A stretch of 64,000 nt of DNA. Origin: Deltaproteobacteria bacterium. Its GTDB lineage: Bacteria; Bdellovibrionota; FAC87; UBA2466. Of this stretch, positions 33,843 to 41,835 are shown in pieces (position 1 is the first letter of the stretch; the number at the start of each line of letters is the position of its first letter). The position numbers and the translations under genes are program-made. The notes under the pieces were generated by a model, which worked only from the letters and a program-made list of their open reading frames with translations, did not search any database and was not told where the DNA came from. The DNA is taken from contig JACPWY010000030.1 of NCBI GenBank assembly GCA_016196825.1, forward strand, positions 29,870 to 93,869, given 5' to 3'.

Positions 33843-34580
33843 TCATTCCCGGCTGTCGAACACCACATTCAAAGATGCCCCGTTCAGACTCCTCACATGA
33901 AGAAGGTAGCGACCTTCAACCGTAATAGGTGGAATCGGGGCCTCGACCTTAAACGGACGCTCCGCTGTGTGACACTCCTCTCTGGCTCTTAGAGAATCGA
34001 TCGCCATGATCGGGAGCATCTCAACGGTACCGGTCGCGAGGTGATCGAAAACTTTAATGTCTTTGAGACGCATACAGGAGCTTGTCACGCGCCCCTCGAG
34101 CACGGCCATTCGGGTCAGGCCGCCAGACGACCCCTTTCGATATTCCACGCGAGCGCTGTCGATCGGCGCGTAGAGAAATTCATCAGGTCCGATCTGGGCA
34201 CCGCCATCCTTCACCCGCAGCGAGCGGATGAGTCGACCATCCCGTGTCACGACGGCATACTCGCCGTCGTGGATACGCCCCAAACTGACAACGGTGGTAT
34301 AGGGTACGGTCATGTCGAAACAGACGGTAGAGAAGAGATACGCCATCTGTTGCACAACGATTTGACGCGCCATCATATTCACTTCAACCTGTGGAGAGGC
34401 TAGCCTGTAGCAGGTGTCGGGCAGATAGCCATCCAGAACAATCTGAACTTCGTCGTTGTCATCGAAGCCCACTGGCGCAAACAAACTCCTCGACTCGACC
34501 GGGATAAGCCTGGGATTTGCAGCTGAGCAGACCACCGCCGACAACAATCCGATTACACTCACTAACGTTTTGCTTTTCAT
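33843..34580 (-). CDS. Secreted protein, GFDDND family member A
   Basis: 245 aa from ATG 34580 (GGGAG upstream); a GTG one codon earlier is the alternative. Signal peptide KTLVSVIGLLSAVVCSA. Conserved with the divergent gene at 34838: APVGFDDNDEVQIVLDGYLPD, then DTCYR, FLYAPID, a second SSCMRLKDIKV, and a terminal RYLLHVRSLNG. At least four cysteines pair the two proteins. Two similar halves, each starting from a strand before a Cys, suggest a repeated beta-domain. No known family recognised. Confidence 0.6.
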   Translation of the reverse strand: MKSKTLVSVIGLLSAVVCSAANPRLIPVESRSLFAPVGFDDNDEVQIVLDGYLPDTCYRLASPQVEVNMMARQIVVQQMAYLFSTVCFDMTVPYTTVVSLGRIHDGEYAVVTRDGRLIRSLRVKDGGAQIGPDEFLYAPIDSARVEYRKGSSGGLTRMAVLEGRVTSSCMRLKDIKVFDHLATGTVEMLPIMAIDSLRAREECHTAERPFKVEAPIPPITVEGRYLLHVRSLNGASLNVVFDSRE

Positions 34581-34837
34581 CACATCTCCCTTTCGATCTC
34601 TCTTTTACAATCGCCTGCCTATAGCAAGGGGCGGTCCAATCGACGATTAGGCAGATCTTTTTTAATGCAGCGAGTCTCATGTGACATTCGCGGCGAGTCA
34701 TTGTGACCAATTGTCCCGCTCATCCGCCTCGGTTTCGCATCTGCGCTGAGAAGAGTTGGGCACAGGGTTTGCAAATGTATTGTTCCGAGCAGGACGTTTT
34801 TATTCGAAAAAACCGTCGTAACTACCCGGAGGGATTT

Positions 34838-35536
34838 ATGTCTCAATTCATTGTTGCTTTACTGTTTGCTTTACCGGCCGTGGCCGATGTCACGCCGACG
34901 CAAATCGATGTTCCGGTTCACAGGGCCTACATTCCGATTGGCTTCGACGATAACGACAACGCGCAGGTGACGGTGGAAGGGATATTCTCTGACACCTGTT
35001 ATCGCGTCGGACCAGCAAGGGCTGTAATCCACTCAAACAACCATACGATCGCCATCCACCAAACGGCGTATCGTTATGGTGGGATCTGCGTCCAGCTCCT
35101 CATCCCCTTCACTAAAACGGTTGATATTGGCTTCACACCACGGGGCAATTTTGCCATTGTGGACGCCATGACGGGAATGAATCTTGGTGATCTTCCCATT
35201 ACTCGAGCTCCCAACGAGGAGGCGGATGATTTTCTCTACGCCCCAATTGGCGATGCCTACGTAAGGGTGGACACGGAAGCCAAGACAAATACTCTGGTCC
35301 TCACTGGTGCATTCTCGGATCGCTGCACGGTTATTAAGGATGTGAAGGTGAATTATTACAAAGACGTCCTAGTAGTGCAGCCAATCGCCGAGCACACCTC
35401 TGGTCGGGCGGATTGTAGTGGAAGGACCCGATTCCAGAAGTTGATCGAGCTGAAATCGGACCTCAGGGGGACATTCCTCCTCCACGTGCGGTCGATGGAG
35501 GGAAAGGCGATCAATAAGATGATCGATATTCCGTGA
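34838..35536 (+). CDS. Secreted protein, GFDDND family member B
   Basis: 232 aa from ATG 34838 with GGAGG upstream; signal peptide MSQFIVALLFALPAVA. Aligned by eye with the divergent gene at 33843: IPIGFDDNDNAQVTVEGIF, SDTCYRVG, DDFLYAPIG, DRCTVIKDVKV, RGTFLLHVRSMEG. The two genes diverge from a roughly 260-bp region, implying a duplication and inversion. Possibly a periplasmic or extracellular pair; partner unknown. Confidence 0.6.
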   Translation: MSQFIVALLFALPAVADVTPTQIDVPVHRAYIPIGFDDNDNAQVTVEGIFSDTCYRVGPARAVIHSNNHTIAIHQTAYRYGGICVQLLIPFTKTVDIGFTPRGNFAIVDAMTGMNLGDLPITRAPNEEADDFLYAPIGDAYVRVDTEAKTNTLVLTGAFSDRCTVIKDVKVNYYKDVLVVQPIAEHTSGRADCSGRTRFQKLIELKSDLRGTFLLHVRSMEGKAINKMIDIP

Positions 35537-35555
35537 CGGACGGAGCTTAGAAACG

Positions 35556-35598
35556 GGAAAGGCCTGACGTCATCTTGGCGTCGGGCCTTCCTTATTTT
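35556..35598 (+). terminator. Rho-independent terminator after GFDDND protein B
   Basis: A long stem with near-perfect arms (GAAAGGCCTGACG against CGTCGGGCCTTCC) followed by TTATTTT. It lies between the stop at 35536 and the dapL stop (35592-35594, TAA overlapping the T-tract), so it may shield the convergent dap operon too. Confidence 0.7.
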
Positions 35599-36761
35599 AA
35601 GAAACGGGTAAGTTTGTCGAAAGCAATTTTCAAGTTTGCAAGGTCGGTGGTGAGCGCCAGGCGGAAAAACCCCTCACCATCTTTGCCAAATCCGATCCCC
35701 GGGGTCACAACCAGCCCCTCGGCTTCAATCAGTTTTATTGCAAAATCCATCGATGAACGGTTGCCCGGCACCTTGGCCCAAACATAGAAGGTCGCGCTTG
35801 GATCGAGGTACTCAATCCGCAGCTTGCCCAGCGCCTTTTTCGCGTACGCCAAGCGCTCTGCGTACACCGCACGAATAGGTGGAGTGATGACTTCTGCTTG
35901 ATCCAAGGCAAAGGCACCCGCCTCTTGGGCGGCCAGAAAAGGCCCCGAATCAATGTTGGTCTTGTACTTGAGAAGACCCGCCACCAGGTCTGGGTTTCCC
36001 GCCGCAAATCCCACGCGCCAACCGGTCATGTTGAATGTCTTGGAGAGCGAGTGAAATTCGATCGCGACGTCCTCGGCCCCCGGAATCTCGAGAAGACTGA
36101 TCGGGCGCCGCTTCTCATCGAAATAGATTTCACTGTATGCATTGTCGTAGGCCAGGATCACCGAATGGCGTTTGGCCAAATAGACGATCTCTTCTAATGT
36201 CTCCCGCGGGCACACCACACTCGTCGGGTTGCTTGGAAAATTGAGAAGCATGTATTTCGGGCGCTGGCTCAAAAAGATCTGTTCCACCTGCTTCGCCTGT
36301 GGAACAAACCCGTGCTCTGCCTTGAGAGGCAGCGGGATCGCCCGCCCTCCGGCCAAAGTGATCGAGGTTTCAAAGACAGGATAGCCAGGCGACGGATAAA
36401 CGGCACCCTCCCCAGCATTAATGAATGCCATCGGAAAATGGGCGATGCCTTCTTTTGACCCGATCAAGGCGATGATGTTTTTCGTTTCAAGAGCCACTCC
36501 AAAGCGCCGTTGAAACCAGTGGCGAGCGGCGTCCCGAAAAAGCTCGCTCCCCTCATAAGGGGAATAAGCGTGGTTGGTTGGCTTCTTCACCGCCGCCACC
36601 ATTTTCTCGACGATCACGGAAGGGGTTGGAAGATCCGGATCCCCGATCCCCAAACTCAAAAGTTCCACCCCACGCGCCTTCGCCTGGGCCTTAATGACGT
36701 TAATCTCACTGAATATATAGGGCGGCAGTTGGGCCACCCGATCGGCCACTCGAAAACTCAT
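35592..36761 (-). CDS. dapL: LL-diaminopimelate aminotransferase
   Basis: 389 aa. PLP Lys in SLSKTFNMTGWRVGF, the substrate region LLSLGIGDPDLPTP and AYSPYEGSELFRDA, and NFPSNPTS are typical for DapL of the second (shorter) type, which converts tetrahydrodipicolinate directly to LL-diaminopimelate without succinyl or acetyl intermediates. Its position as the last gene of the operon with dapB, dapA and dapF makes the call safer than sequence alone. ATG 36761 overlaps the dapB stop (ATGA). Confidence 0.85.
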   Translation of the reverse strand: MSFRVADRVAQLPPYIFSEINVIKAQAKARGVELLSLGIGDPDLPTPSVIVEKMVAAVKKPTNHAYSPYEGSELFRDAARHWFQRRFGVALETKNIIALIGSKEGIAHFPMAFINAGEGAVYPSPGYPVFETSITLAGGRAIPLPLKAEHGFVPQAKQVEQIFLSQRPKYMLLNFPSNPTSVVCPRETLEEIVYLAKRHSVILAYDNAYSEIYFDEKRRPISLLEIPGAEDVAIEFHSLSKTFNMTGWRVGFAAGNPDLVAGLLKYKTNIDSGPFLAAQEAGAFALDQAEVITPPIRAVYAERLAYAKKALGKLRIEYLDPSATFYVWAKVPGNRSSMDFAIKLIEAEGLVVTPGIGFGKDGEGFFRLALTTDLANLKIAFDKLTRFLK

Positions 36762-37441
36762 TCATCCTCCCAAATGTCAGAAATCGCATACAAGCCCGGC
36801 TGTCGGGTCATCAGCCACTCGGCGGCCATCACAGCCCCCTGGGCGAAAACAGAACGATTGAAGGCCCTGTGTGTGATCTCAATCTCCTCGGACTCTGTCA
36901 CCCAACGCACTCGGTGAACACCGATGATGCCACCCTCCCGTAGAGAATGCATCGCCACCGAAGAAAATCCGTGTTCCCGCAAATCCACTTCGATCATCTT
37001 AGCGGTCCCACTGGGCGCATCACGCTTCCTGCGGTGGTGCTCTTCCACGATAGACACATCCGCCACCGCTCGCTTCGGGTGGGGCAGCTCGCGCACCATG
37101 CGTCTCAAGACCTCAATGCCAAAACTCATGTTTCCCGACATGAGAACGGGGTAATCCTCTGAGTGGTGCAAGATTTCCGCCCGTTGCGCTTCCGAAAAAC
37201 CGGTTGTCCCAATCACGATGGGCCGTTTCGCAGTTTCGATCAGTCCCATCGTCGCCTCGGGCGCGGAAAAATCGATCCAGACATCGACACCGGTCGGAGC
37301 GACCAAGGGCGCACCGCGGTGGATTTCGGCCGCAATCCGCCAGGGCTGGGCAGTCAATGCCTCCTGGCTCGCCTCCAATTGCGCTAGTTCCCGGCCCATC
37401 CTGCCGGTCGCTCCACAAACTCCCACGTTCAAGATTCTCAC
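36758..37441 (-). CDS. dapB: 4-hydroxy-tetrahydrodipicolinate reductase
   Basis: 227 aa, shorter than the 270 of the E. coli enzyme but within the family. VGVCGATGRMGRELAQ is the NAD(P) loop; the catalytic VEEHHRRKRDAPSGTAKM is complete. Reduces the DapA product in the route to diaminopimelate. Overlaps dapA and dapL by ATGA on both sides. Confidence 0.92.
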   Translation of the reverse strand: MRILNVGVCGATGRMGRELAQLEASQEALTAQPWRIAAEIHRGAPLVAPTGVDVWIDFSAPEATMGLIETAKRPIVIGTTGFSEAQRAEILHHSEDYPVLMSGNMSFGIEVLRRMVRELPHPKRAVADVSIVEEHHRRKRDAPSGTAKMIEVDLREHGFSSVAMHSLREGGIIGVHRVRWVTESEEIEITHRAFNRSVFAQGAVMAAEWLMTRQPGLYAISDIWEDE

Positions 37442-38322
37442 AACACCCCCTGCGCCACCAGCGCCTTACGCATGACCTCGCACGACTGAGCTGTCGGCCT
37501 CACTAGCGGAAGTCGCAACCCATCCTCCATCCGCGCCATCATCTTGAGGGCGGCCTTGATCGGGCCCGGATTCGATTCAACAAAGGCGGCCTTCACCACC
37601 CCTTGAATCGCCCGCTGAATGCGAAATGCATCCGCAAGATTTCCGGCCTTAGCCGCAGAAAAGAGTTCGACGAAAGATCTCGGAATGACATTCGCCGTCG
37701 CTGATATCGTCCCCGCCCCCCCAAGCGACATCGTGACGGCAAAGGCATCGTCATCCCCCGCCAACCAGCTTCGCTCCCGCCAATCCACAGAGTTGGACAG
37801 CTCGAGCCACTGACCATAGATCCCGCTCGCCTCCTTGAGGCCGACAATGTTGGGGTGAAGAAGCAAATTGCGTGTGGTATCGGGCAGAAGGTTCACGCCG
37901 GTTCTGGACGGCACATTGTAAAGAACGATCGGCAGGTCACTCGCATCGGCAAGGCAACGATAGTGCGCGTCTAAACCCGGCTGGGTGGGTTTGTTGTAGT
38001 ACGGAGTCACTACCAAGGCCGCATCGCACCCCAGCTCGCGGGCCCGAAGCACCTGCCGGCGCGCGGCCTCGGTCGAGTTGCTCCCGCAACCGGCAATCAC
38101 CTTCAAACCGCGATCGCGCGCAACACCCAGAGAGAGCAAAATGATCTCGTCCCGTTCGCCTTCCGTCAGCGTCGGCGCCTCACCGGTCGTGCCACAGGGG
38201 ACAAACCCGGCAACTCCGGCTCCGGCCAACCAAGAGAGATGGCGTGACAACGCACTCGAATCGAAACAACCAGACCCATCAAATGGGGTTACCAGAGCGA
38301 CATAGACTCCCTCAAACCTCAA
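37438..38322 (-). CDS. dapA: 4-hydroxy-tetrahydrodipicolinate synthase
   Basis: 294 aa from TTG 38322, preceded by GAGAGG. This start gives the usual MRFEGVYVALVTPFDG N-terminus; a further in-frame ATG at 38403 would add 27 residues lying in dapF. Catalytic Lys in IVGLKEASG, PCGTTGEAPTLT and VTPYYNKPTQPG are all kept. Condenses pyruvate and aspartate semialdehyde. Overlaps the dapF end by 11 bp. Confidence 0.92.
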   Translation of the reverse strand: MRFEGVYVALVTPFDGSGCFDSSALSRHLSWLAGAGVAGFVPCGTTGEAPTLTEGERDEIILLSLGVARDRGLKVIAGCGSNSTEAARRQVLRARELGCDAALVVTPYYNKPTQPGLDAHYRCLADASDLPIVLYNVPSRTGVNLLPDTTRNLLLHPNIVGLKEASGIYGQWLELSNSVDWRERSWLAGDDDAFAVTMSLGGAGTISATANVIPRSFVELFSAAKAGNLADAFRIQRAIQGVVKAAFVESNPGPIKAALKMMARMEDGLRLPLVRPTAQSCEVMRKALVAQGVL

Positions 38323-39193
38323 GGGGAACCTCTCGCTTTCGGCTATAGAGCCGCGATGGTGTGTAGGCCTTTTCTCCGAGGGGGAACTCGCCCTCGAAAA
38401 CATAGTTAGCCGGGCCCCTCAAGAGCATCGTCTTCGAAACTGGGCTCACGTCGACAACCATCTCTCCTCCAGGCACCTGGACCGTGATCGGGAGCGCCTG
38501 GAGATAGGTCTCCGAAAAAATATTCGCGGCAGCCACCGCGCCCGTGCCACATGCGAGCGTTTCATCCTCCACCCCACGCTCGAACGTCGTAGCGCGGATC
38601 ACGTTGCCGGTTGTCTTTTGGAAGAAGGTGACATTGGTTCCCTCTCGGCCAAAATGTGGATTCCGGCGCAGACTCTGTCCCACCTCAATGAGCGGATACG
38701 CACCTAGATTCTCTACCTCCACTACGGCATGGGGCACACCGGTGTCGATGACGTAGGTGCGCACGGTCCCATGCCCCTCAACGGCCAAGAGCTTGTCGTC
38801 GAATCGAAAATCGGGATTCTTTTTAGAAACCATCGCAACCTCGGCGTAGTTAGCTCCGAGCTTTTTTCCCTTCACCAATCCCGCCTGCGTCATGATCGAG
38901 ATCACGCGTTCACGAGGAAAGTGGCGATCCGCCAGATAGACGATCGCGCAACGAGCGGCGTTACCACACATCCCTGCCTCGCTTCCATCGGCATTATAGA
39001 ACTTCCAGCGGGCCGTCACACCCTCACCGCCCTCATGCAGGAGCACAAGGCCATCGGCCCCCACGCCCAAATGCCGATCGCAAATCTGCGTCACCTGCGC
39101 CTTGTTGAGGTCGTTAATACTGCGCCCCCGGATCGAATCGATCATCAGGAAATCGTTGCCGCACCCCTCCATCTTTACAAACTGTAGCTTCAT
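38312..39193 (-). CDS. dapF: Diaminopimelate epimerase
   Basis: 293 aa. The two catalytic cysteines lie in GMCGNAARCAIVYLAD and TLACGTGAVAAAN, and the start QFVKMEGCGNDFLMID is standard. Converts LL- to meso-diaminopimelate for the peptidoglycan stem and lysine. Its start overlaps the LptM-like gene by 4 bp. Confidence 0.92.
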   Translation of the reverse strand: MKLQFVKMEGCGNDFLMIDSIRGRSINDLNKAQVTQICDRHLGVGADGLVLLHEGGEGVTARWKFYNADGSEAGMCGNAARCAIVYLADRHFPRERVISIMTQAGLVKGKKLGANYAEVAMVSKKNPDFRFDDKLLAVEGHGTVRTYVIDTGVPHAVVEVENLGAYPLIEVGQSLRRNPHFGREGTNVTFFQKTTGNVIRATTFERGVEDETLACGTGAVAAANIFSETYLQALPITVQVPGGEMVVDVSPVSKTMLLRGPANYVFEGEFPLGEKAYTPSRLYSRKREVPLEV

Positions 39194-39321
39194 TTCTTCT
39201 CTTCCTTCTTGGGCGTCTCGGGGTGAACTTCCATGTAGGGTCGCAGATCACCCTTCACTCCACAGCTAGCGATCAGGCTCGCAATCACGGCTGCTAGGAC
39301 TAGGTGAGGGATCCACGTCAT
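39190..39321 (-). CDS. lptM: Small lipoprotein, LptM/YifL-like
   Basis: 43 aa: MTWIPHLVLAAVIASLIAS then the lipobox cysteine in SCGVKGDLRPYME. The CGxKGxL...P pattern right after the lipobox is the mark of LptM (YifL), which assists assembly of the LptDE lipopolysaccharide translocon. The place directly before dapF is the same as for yifL in E. coli. Overlaps both neighbours by 4 bp (ATGA). Too short for most gene finders. Confidence 0.8.
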   Translation of the reverse strand: MTWIPHLVLAAVIASLIASCGVKGDLRPYMEVHPETPKKEEKK

Positions 39322-40517
39322 CTCAGAACCTGTATAATGCGCTCGATTCCCCAGTGCAAATCATTGAAATCTATTGTTAACGGCGGGGCAATACGCACTA
39401 CGTGGTCGTGTGTTTCCTTACAAAGCACACCGACCTCAGCCAGCTTTTCGCAATATTGTCGCGCCCCACCCGCCGAAGGATGGAGCTCGATCCCAAGGAG
39501 AGCCCCTTGACCCCGCACAATCCGCACCTTCTCCGATTTCAGCTCGGCAAGTTGCTTCTGAACTCTGCGACCGATCTCCTCGGCCCGCTCCGACAGTTTG
39601 AGTTCGCGGAGAAGTTTCAACGAACGTCTGGCGATGGCTGAAGCCAGCGGATTTCCCCCGAAGGTCGAACCGTGTTCTCCGGGTTGGATCACGTCGATCA
39701 CCGCTCGACTGGTTAGGATCGCCGAGACGGGCATGAGCCCACCCCCGAGCGACTTGCCCACCACCAAGATGTCCGGCTTGGCCGATTCGTGCTGAAAACA
39801 AAATTCCCGCCCCGTTCGGGAGAGGCCCGTCTGGATCTCATCCAGGATCATCAGACACCGAAACTCATCGCAGATCTTGCGGACCTCGGGAAGGTAACCG
39901 ACGGACGGAATCAAGATCCCCGCCTCCGCCTGAATGGGCTCAAGCAAAACGCCAATCGTGTTTTTATCACACGCCTGCCGGAGGGCCTTGGCGTCTCCAA
40001 AGGGCACGATTCGAAAGCCAGGGGTGTAAGGGCCAAAGTGATCACGATAGATAGGCTCCGTGGAGAAGGAGATCACGGTGATCGATCGACCGTGAAAATT
40101 GTTCGCCATGACGACGATATTCGCCTGATTCTCGGCCACCTTTTTGACGAGTGCACCCCACTTGCGAGTCACTTTGAGAGCCGTCTCTATCGCCTCGGTC
40201 CCGGAGTTCATGGGGAGGGTGGCCTCCATGCCACAGAACTCACTCATCTCCCGACAGAAGTGGAGAAGCTCCTCGCTCTGAAAGGCCCGGGAGCAAAGGG
40301 CAAGCTTTGCCGCCTGCGCCTGAAAGACCTTCACGAGCTCTGGATGGCTGTGCCCGAAATTGAGCGCCGAATAGGCGGAGAGAAGATCGAGGTATTTCTT
40401 GCCGTCTACATCCCAAACCCAGGCCCCTTCGCCTCGATCGAGCACCACCGGCAGAGGCTTATAGTTGCGAGCGCCATACCGGTCCCCCAGCTTCAAAAGA
40501 TCCTGTGTCAGTCCCAT
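39318..40517 (-). CDS. rocD: Ornithine aminotransferase-like class III aminotransferase
   Basis: 399 aa. N-terminus RYGARNYKPLPVVLDRGEGAWVWDVDGKKYLD and SAYSALNFGH, MNSGTEAIETALK, NNFHGRSITVIS, and the PLP Lys in VVGKSLGGGLMPVSA match ornithine-oxo-acid transaminase closely, with GVLCKETHDHVVRIAPPL near the end. Catalyses ornithine to glutamate semialdehyde. First gene of the overlapping run that includes lptM and the dap genes; its presence there suggests shared nitrogen metabolism, not a required Dap step. Confidence 0.85.
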   Translation of the reverse strand: MGLTQDLLKLGDRYGARNYKPLPVVLDRGEGAWVWDVDGKKYLDLLSAYSALNFGHSHPELVKVFQAQAAKLALCSRAFQSEELLHFCREMSEFCGMEATLPMNSGTEAIETALKVTRKWGALVKKVAENQANIVVMANNFHGRSITVISFSTEPIYRDHFGPYTPGFRIVPFGDAKALRQACDKNTIGVLLEPIQAEAGILIPSVGYLPEVRKICDEFRCLMILDEIQTGLSRTGREFCFQHESAKPDILVVGKSLGGGLMPVSAILTSRAVIDVIQPGEHGSTFGGNPLASAIARRSLKLLRELKLSERAEEIGRRVQKQLAELKSEKVRIVRGQGALLGIELHPSAGGARQYCEKLAEVGVLCKETHDHVVRIAPPLTIDFNDLHWGIERIIQVLR

Positions 40518-40571
40518 CCGGCGAGAGTACTAAATGTTCACCCTGGAATCAAAATAGGGTAAAAACGCTCC

Positions 40572-41111
40572 ATGGGCTTCTATTTCGAGCTGGAACCGGT
40601 CGAAAACGGCGCGTTCCGCGAGACACGAGTACCGATGGTATTTTGGGGCCTCTATGGCCTTCTGGGATTTGCGCTCAGCTGCATGCTACTCGCTTCATTC
40701 ACGGTTCTTCGGGATCTGCAGCGACAAGGCTCAGGGATCGATCTCTTCCTGATAGCAGCCTTTGGATCAGCGCTCGCAGGGTTTGTCGGAGTTGGCATCA
40801 AGCTAGTGTGGGTCAGAAAATTCCTGGAGTTTGATAATTCGTGTGTTCGGTGGGGCTACCGCCTGGGCAAATTCGCCCCCTTCACCAGTTCGGTGCCACG
40901 TTCAGAGATCGAGCGATTTGCGATTGAGCATTCGGGCGCCACACCCAACCGCGCGCCTCAACTCCACGGGGAACAGCAGTACTACATCCAGGGCCACTTT
41001 CGGTTGGTGCTCGTGTCCCACGGCAAAGAGCATGTTCTGGACAAGAGCACCCACTCCGAGGTTCTCGAACCCATTCTCGTTTCGTTGGAGCGCTGGCGGA
41101 CCCAGCGCTAA
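40572..41111 (+). CDS. Two-TM membrane protein of unknown function
   Basis: 179 aa. Two hydrophobic segments (WGLYGLLGFALSCMLLASFTVL and LFLIAAFGSALAGFVGVGIKLVWV) are followed by a soluble domain of about 90 residues (FDNSCVRWGYRLG, FRLVLVSHGKEHVL). The layout resembles small PH-like membrane proteins with a DUF304-like fold, which is a guess. Divergent from rocD, gap about 50 bp. Confidence 0.5.
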   Translation: MGFYFELEPVENGAFRETRVPMVFWGLYGLLGFALSCMLLASFTVLRDLQRQGSGIDLFLIAAFGSALAGFVGVGIKLVWVRKFLEFDNSCVRWGYRLGKFAPFTSSVPRSEIERFAIEHSGATPNRAPQLHGEQQYYIQGHFRLVLVSHGKEHVLDKSTHSEVLEPILVSLERWRTQR

Positions 41112-41221
41112 ACACAGTGAAGTTTCCGTCGCTGAGAGATGTTCGCTCGGCTCATTGGAAGATTTTCGCTCCTAGCAAAGAACTTGAGAATCAACTGAAT
41201 GGCATTCTTTAGAAGAGGCAG

Positions 41222-41264
41222 GGTTTTCGGTTTGGCGTTTGGGGGTTTGGCGTTTGGGGTACAG
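41222..41264. repeat. Left arm of inverted repeat flanking the four-helix-bundle gene
   Basis: G/T-rich sequence (internal tandem GTTTGGCGTTTGG units) whose reverse complement recurs at 41550-41590 with about five mismatches over 41-43 bp. The arms would pair into a long stem enclosing the gene. Confidence 0.65.
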
Positions 41265-41317
41265 TTTTCGTTCAGTCTGAAGCCCAGTTGGGAATGAGAA
41301 TTGCTTTTCCAATGGGC

Positions 41318-41629
41318 ATGTTGAGCGATTTTCAAGCATTTCAGAATTCCAAAGCCCTTTACCTTGCGTGCAAGAAGTTGAAACTGCCTCTATTTCTTAA
41401 GGATCAGCTTTTACGCGCCAGTTCGAGTGTCGCTCTTAATGTCGCCGAAGGGTCCGGAAAATGGACTGGGAAAGACCAGAAACGCTTTTATTCCATCGCG
41501 TACGGCAGCCTTAGAGAATGCAGACCCGACTCCAAACCGAATCCAGACAGTACGCCAAACTCCAAACCCACAAACGCCCAACCGAAAACCGATTGTACGC
41601 CCAACAAGCGTGTTACTGACAAAACGTAA
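41318..41629 (+). CDS. Four helix bundle protein (23S rRNA IVS-encoded type), C-terminus altered
   Basis: 103 aa from ATG 41318 (MLSDFQAFQNSKALYLAC). ASSSVALNVAEGSGKWTGKDQKRFYSIAYGSLREC is the signature of S23/IVP proteins. After REC the reading enters the right inverted-repeat arm and becomes PDSKPNPDSTPNSKPTNA, replacing the usual last helix of about 30 residues. So the protein lacks its C-terminal helix, or the repeat inserted. An earlier ATG (41294) is possible. No diversity-generating reverse transcriptase is nearby. Confidence 0.55.
   Translation: MLSDFQAFQNSKALYLACKKLKLPLFLKDQLLRASSSVALNVAEGSGKWTGKDQKRFYSIAYGSLRECRPDSKPNPDSTPNSKPTNAQPKTDCTPNKRVTDKT
41550..41590. repeat. Right arm of inverted repeat at the four-helix-bundle gene
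   Basis: C/A-rich counterpart of the arm at 41222. It falls inside the coding frame of the four-helix-bundle gene and supplies its repetitive C-terminal residues. Confidence 0.65.
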
Positions 41630-41835
41630 GTCTATACATTTGGACGTCGAGTCGGGAGGCAGTCCCTTCCGATCCGAGAAATCGAAGTATTGTAACGTCG
41701 GCATTTCAGGCCTTACCCCAAAAGGATAGTGGTGGGATGTTCCTTCGCTTAACTTGACCTTGTGCCGGAGGGGGCCAAAATGACCGCTGTTTTTGCACCC
41801 CTATCTTTCAGTTTCTGTGCTAGTGAAGACCCTCT

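Noticed and set aside
41221..41600. CRISPR array or tandem repeat from the GTTTGG/CCAAAC units
   Set aside because: Units are few, not evenly spaced, and pair as two inverted arms; no cas genes.
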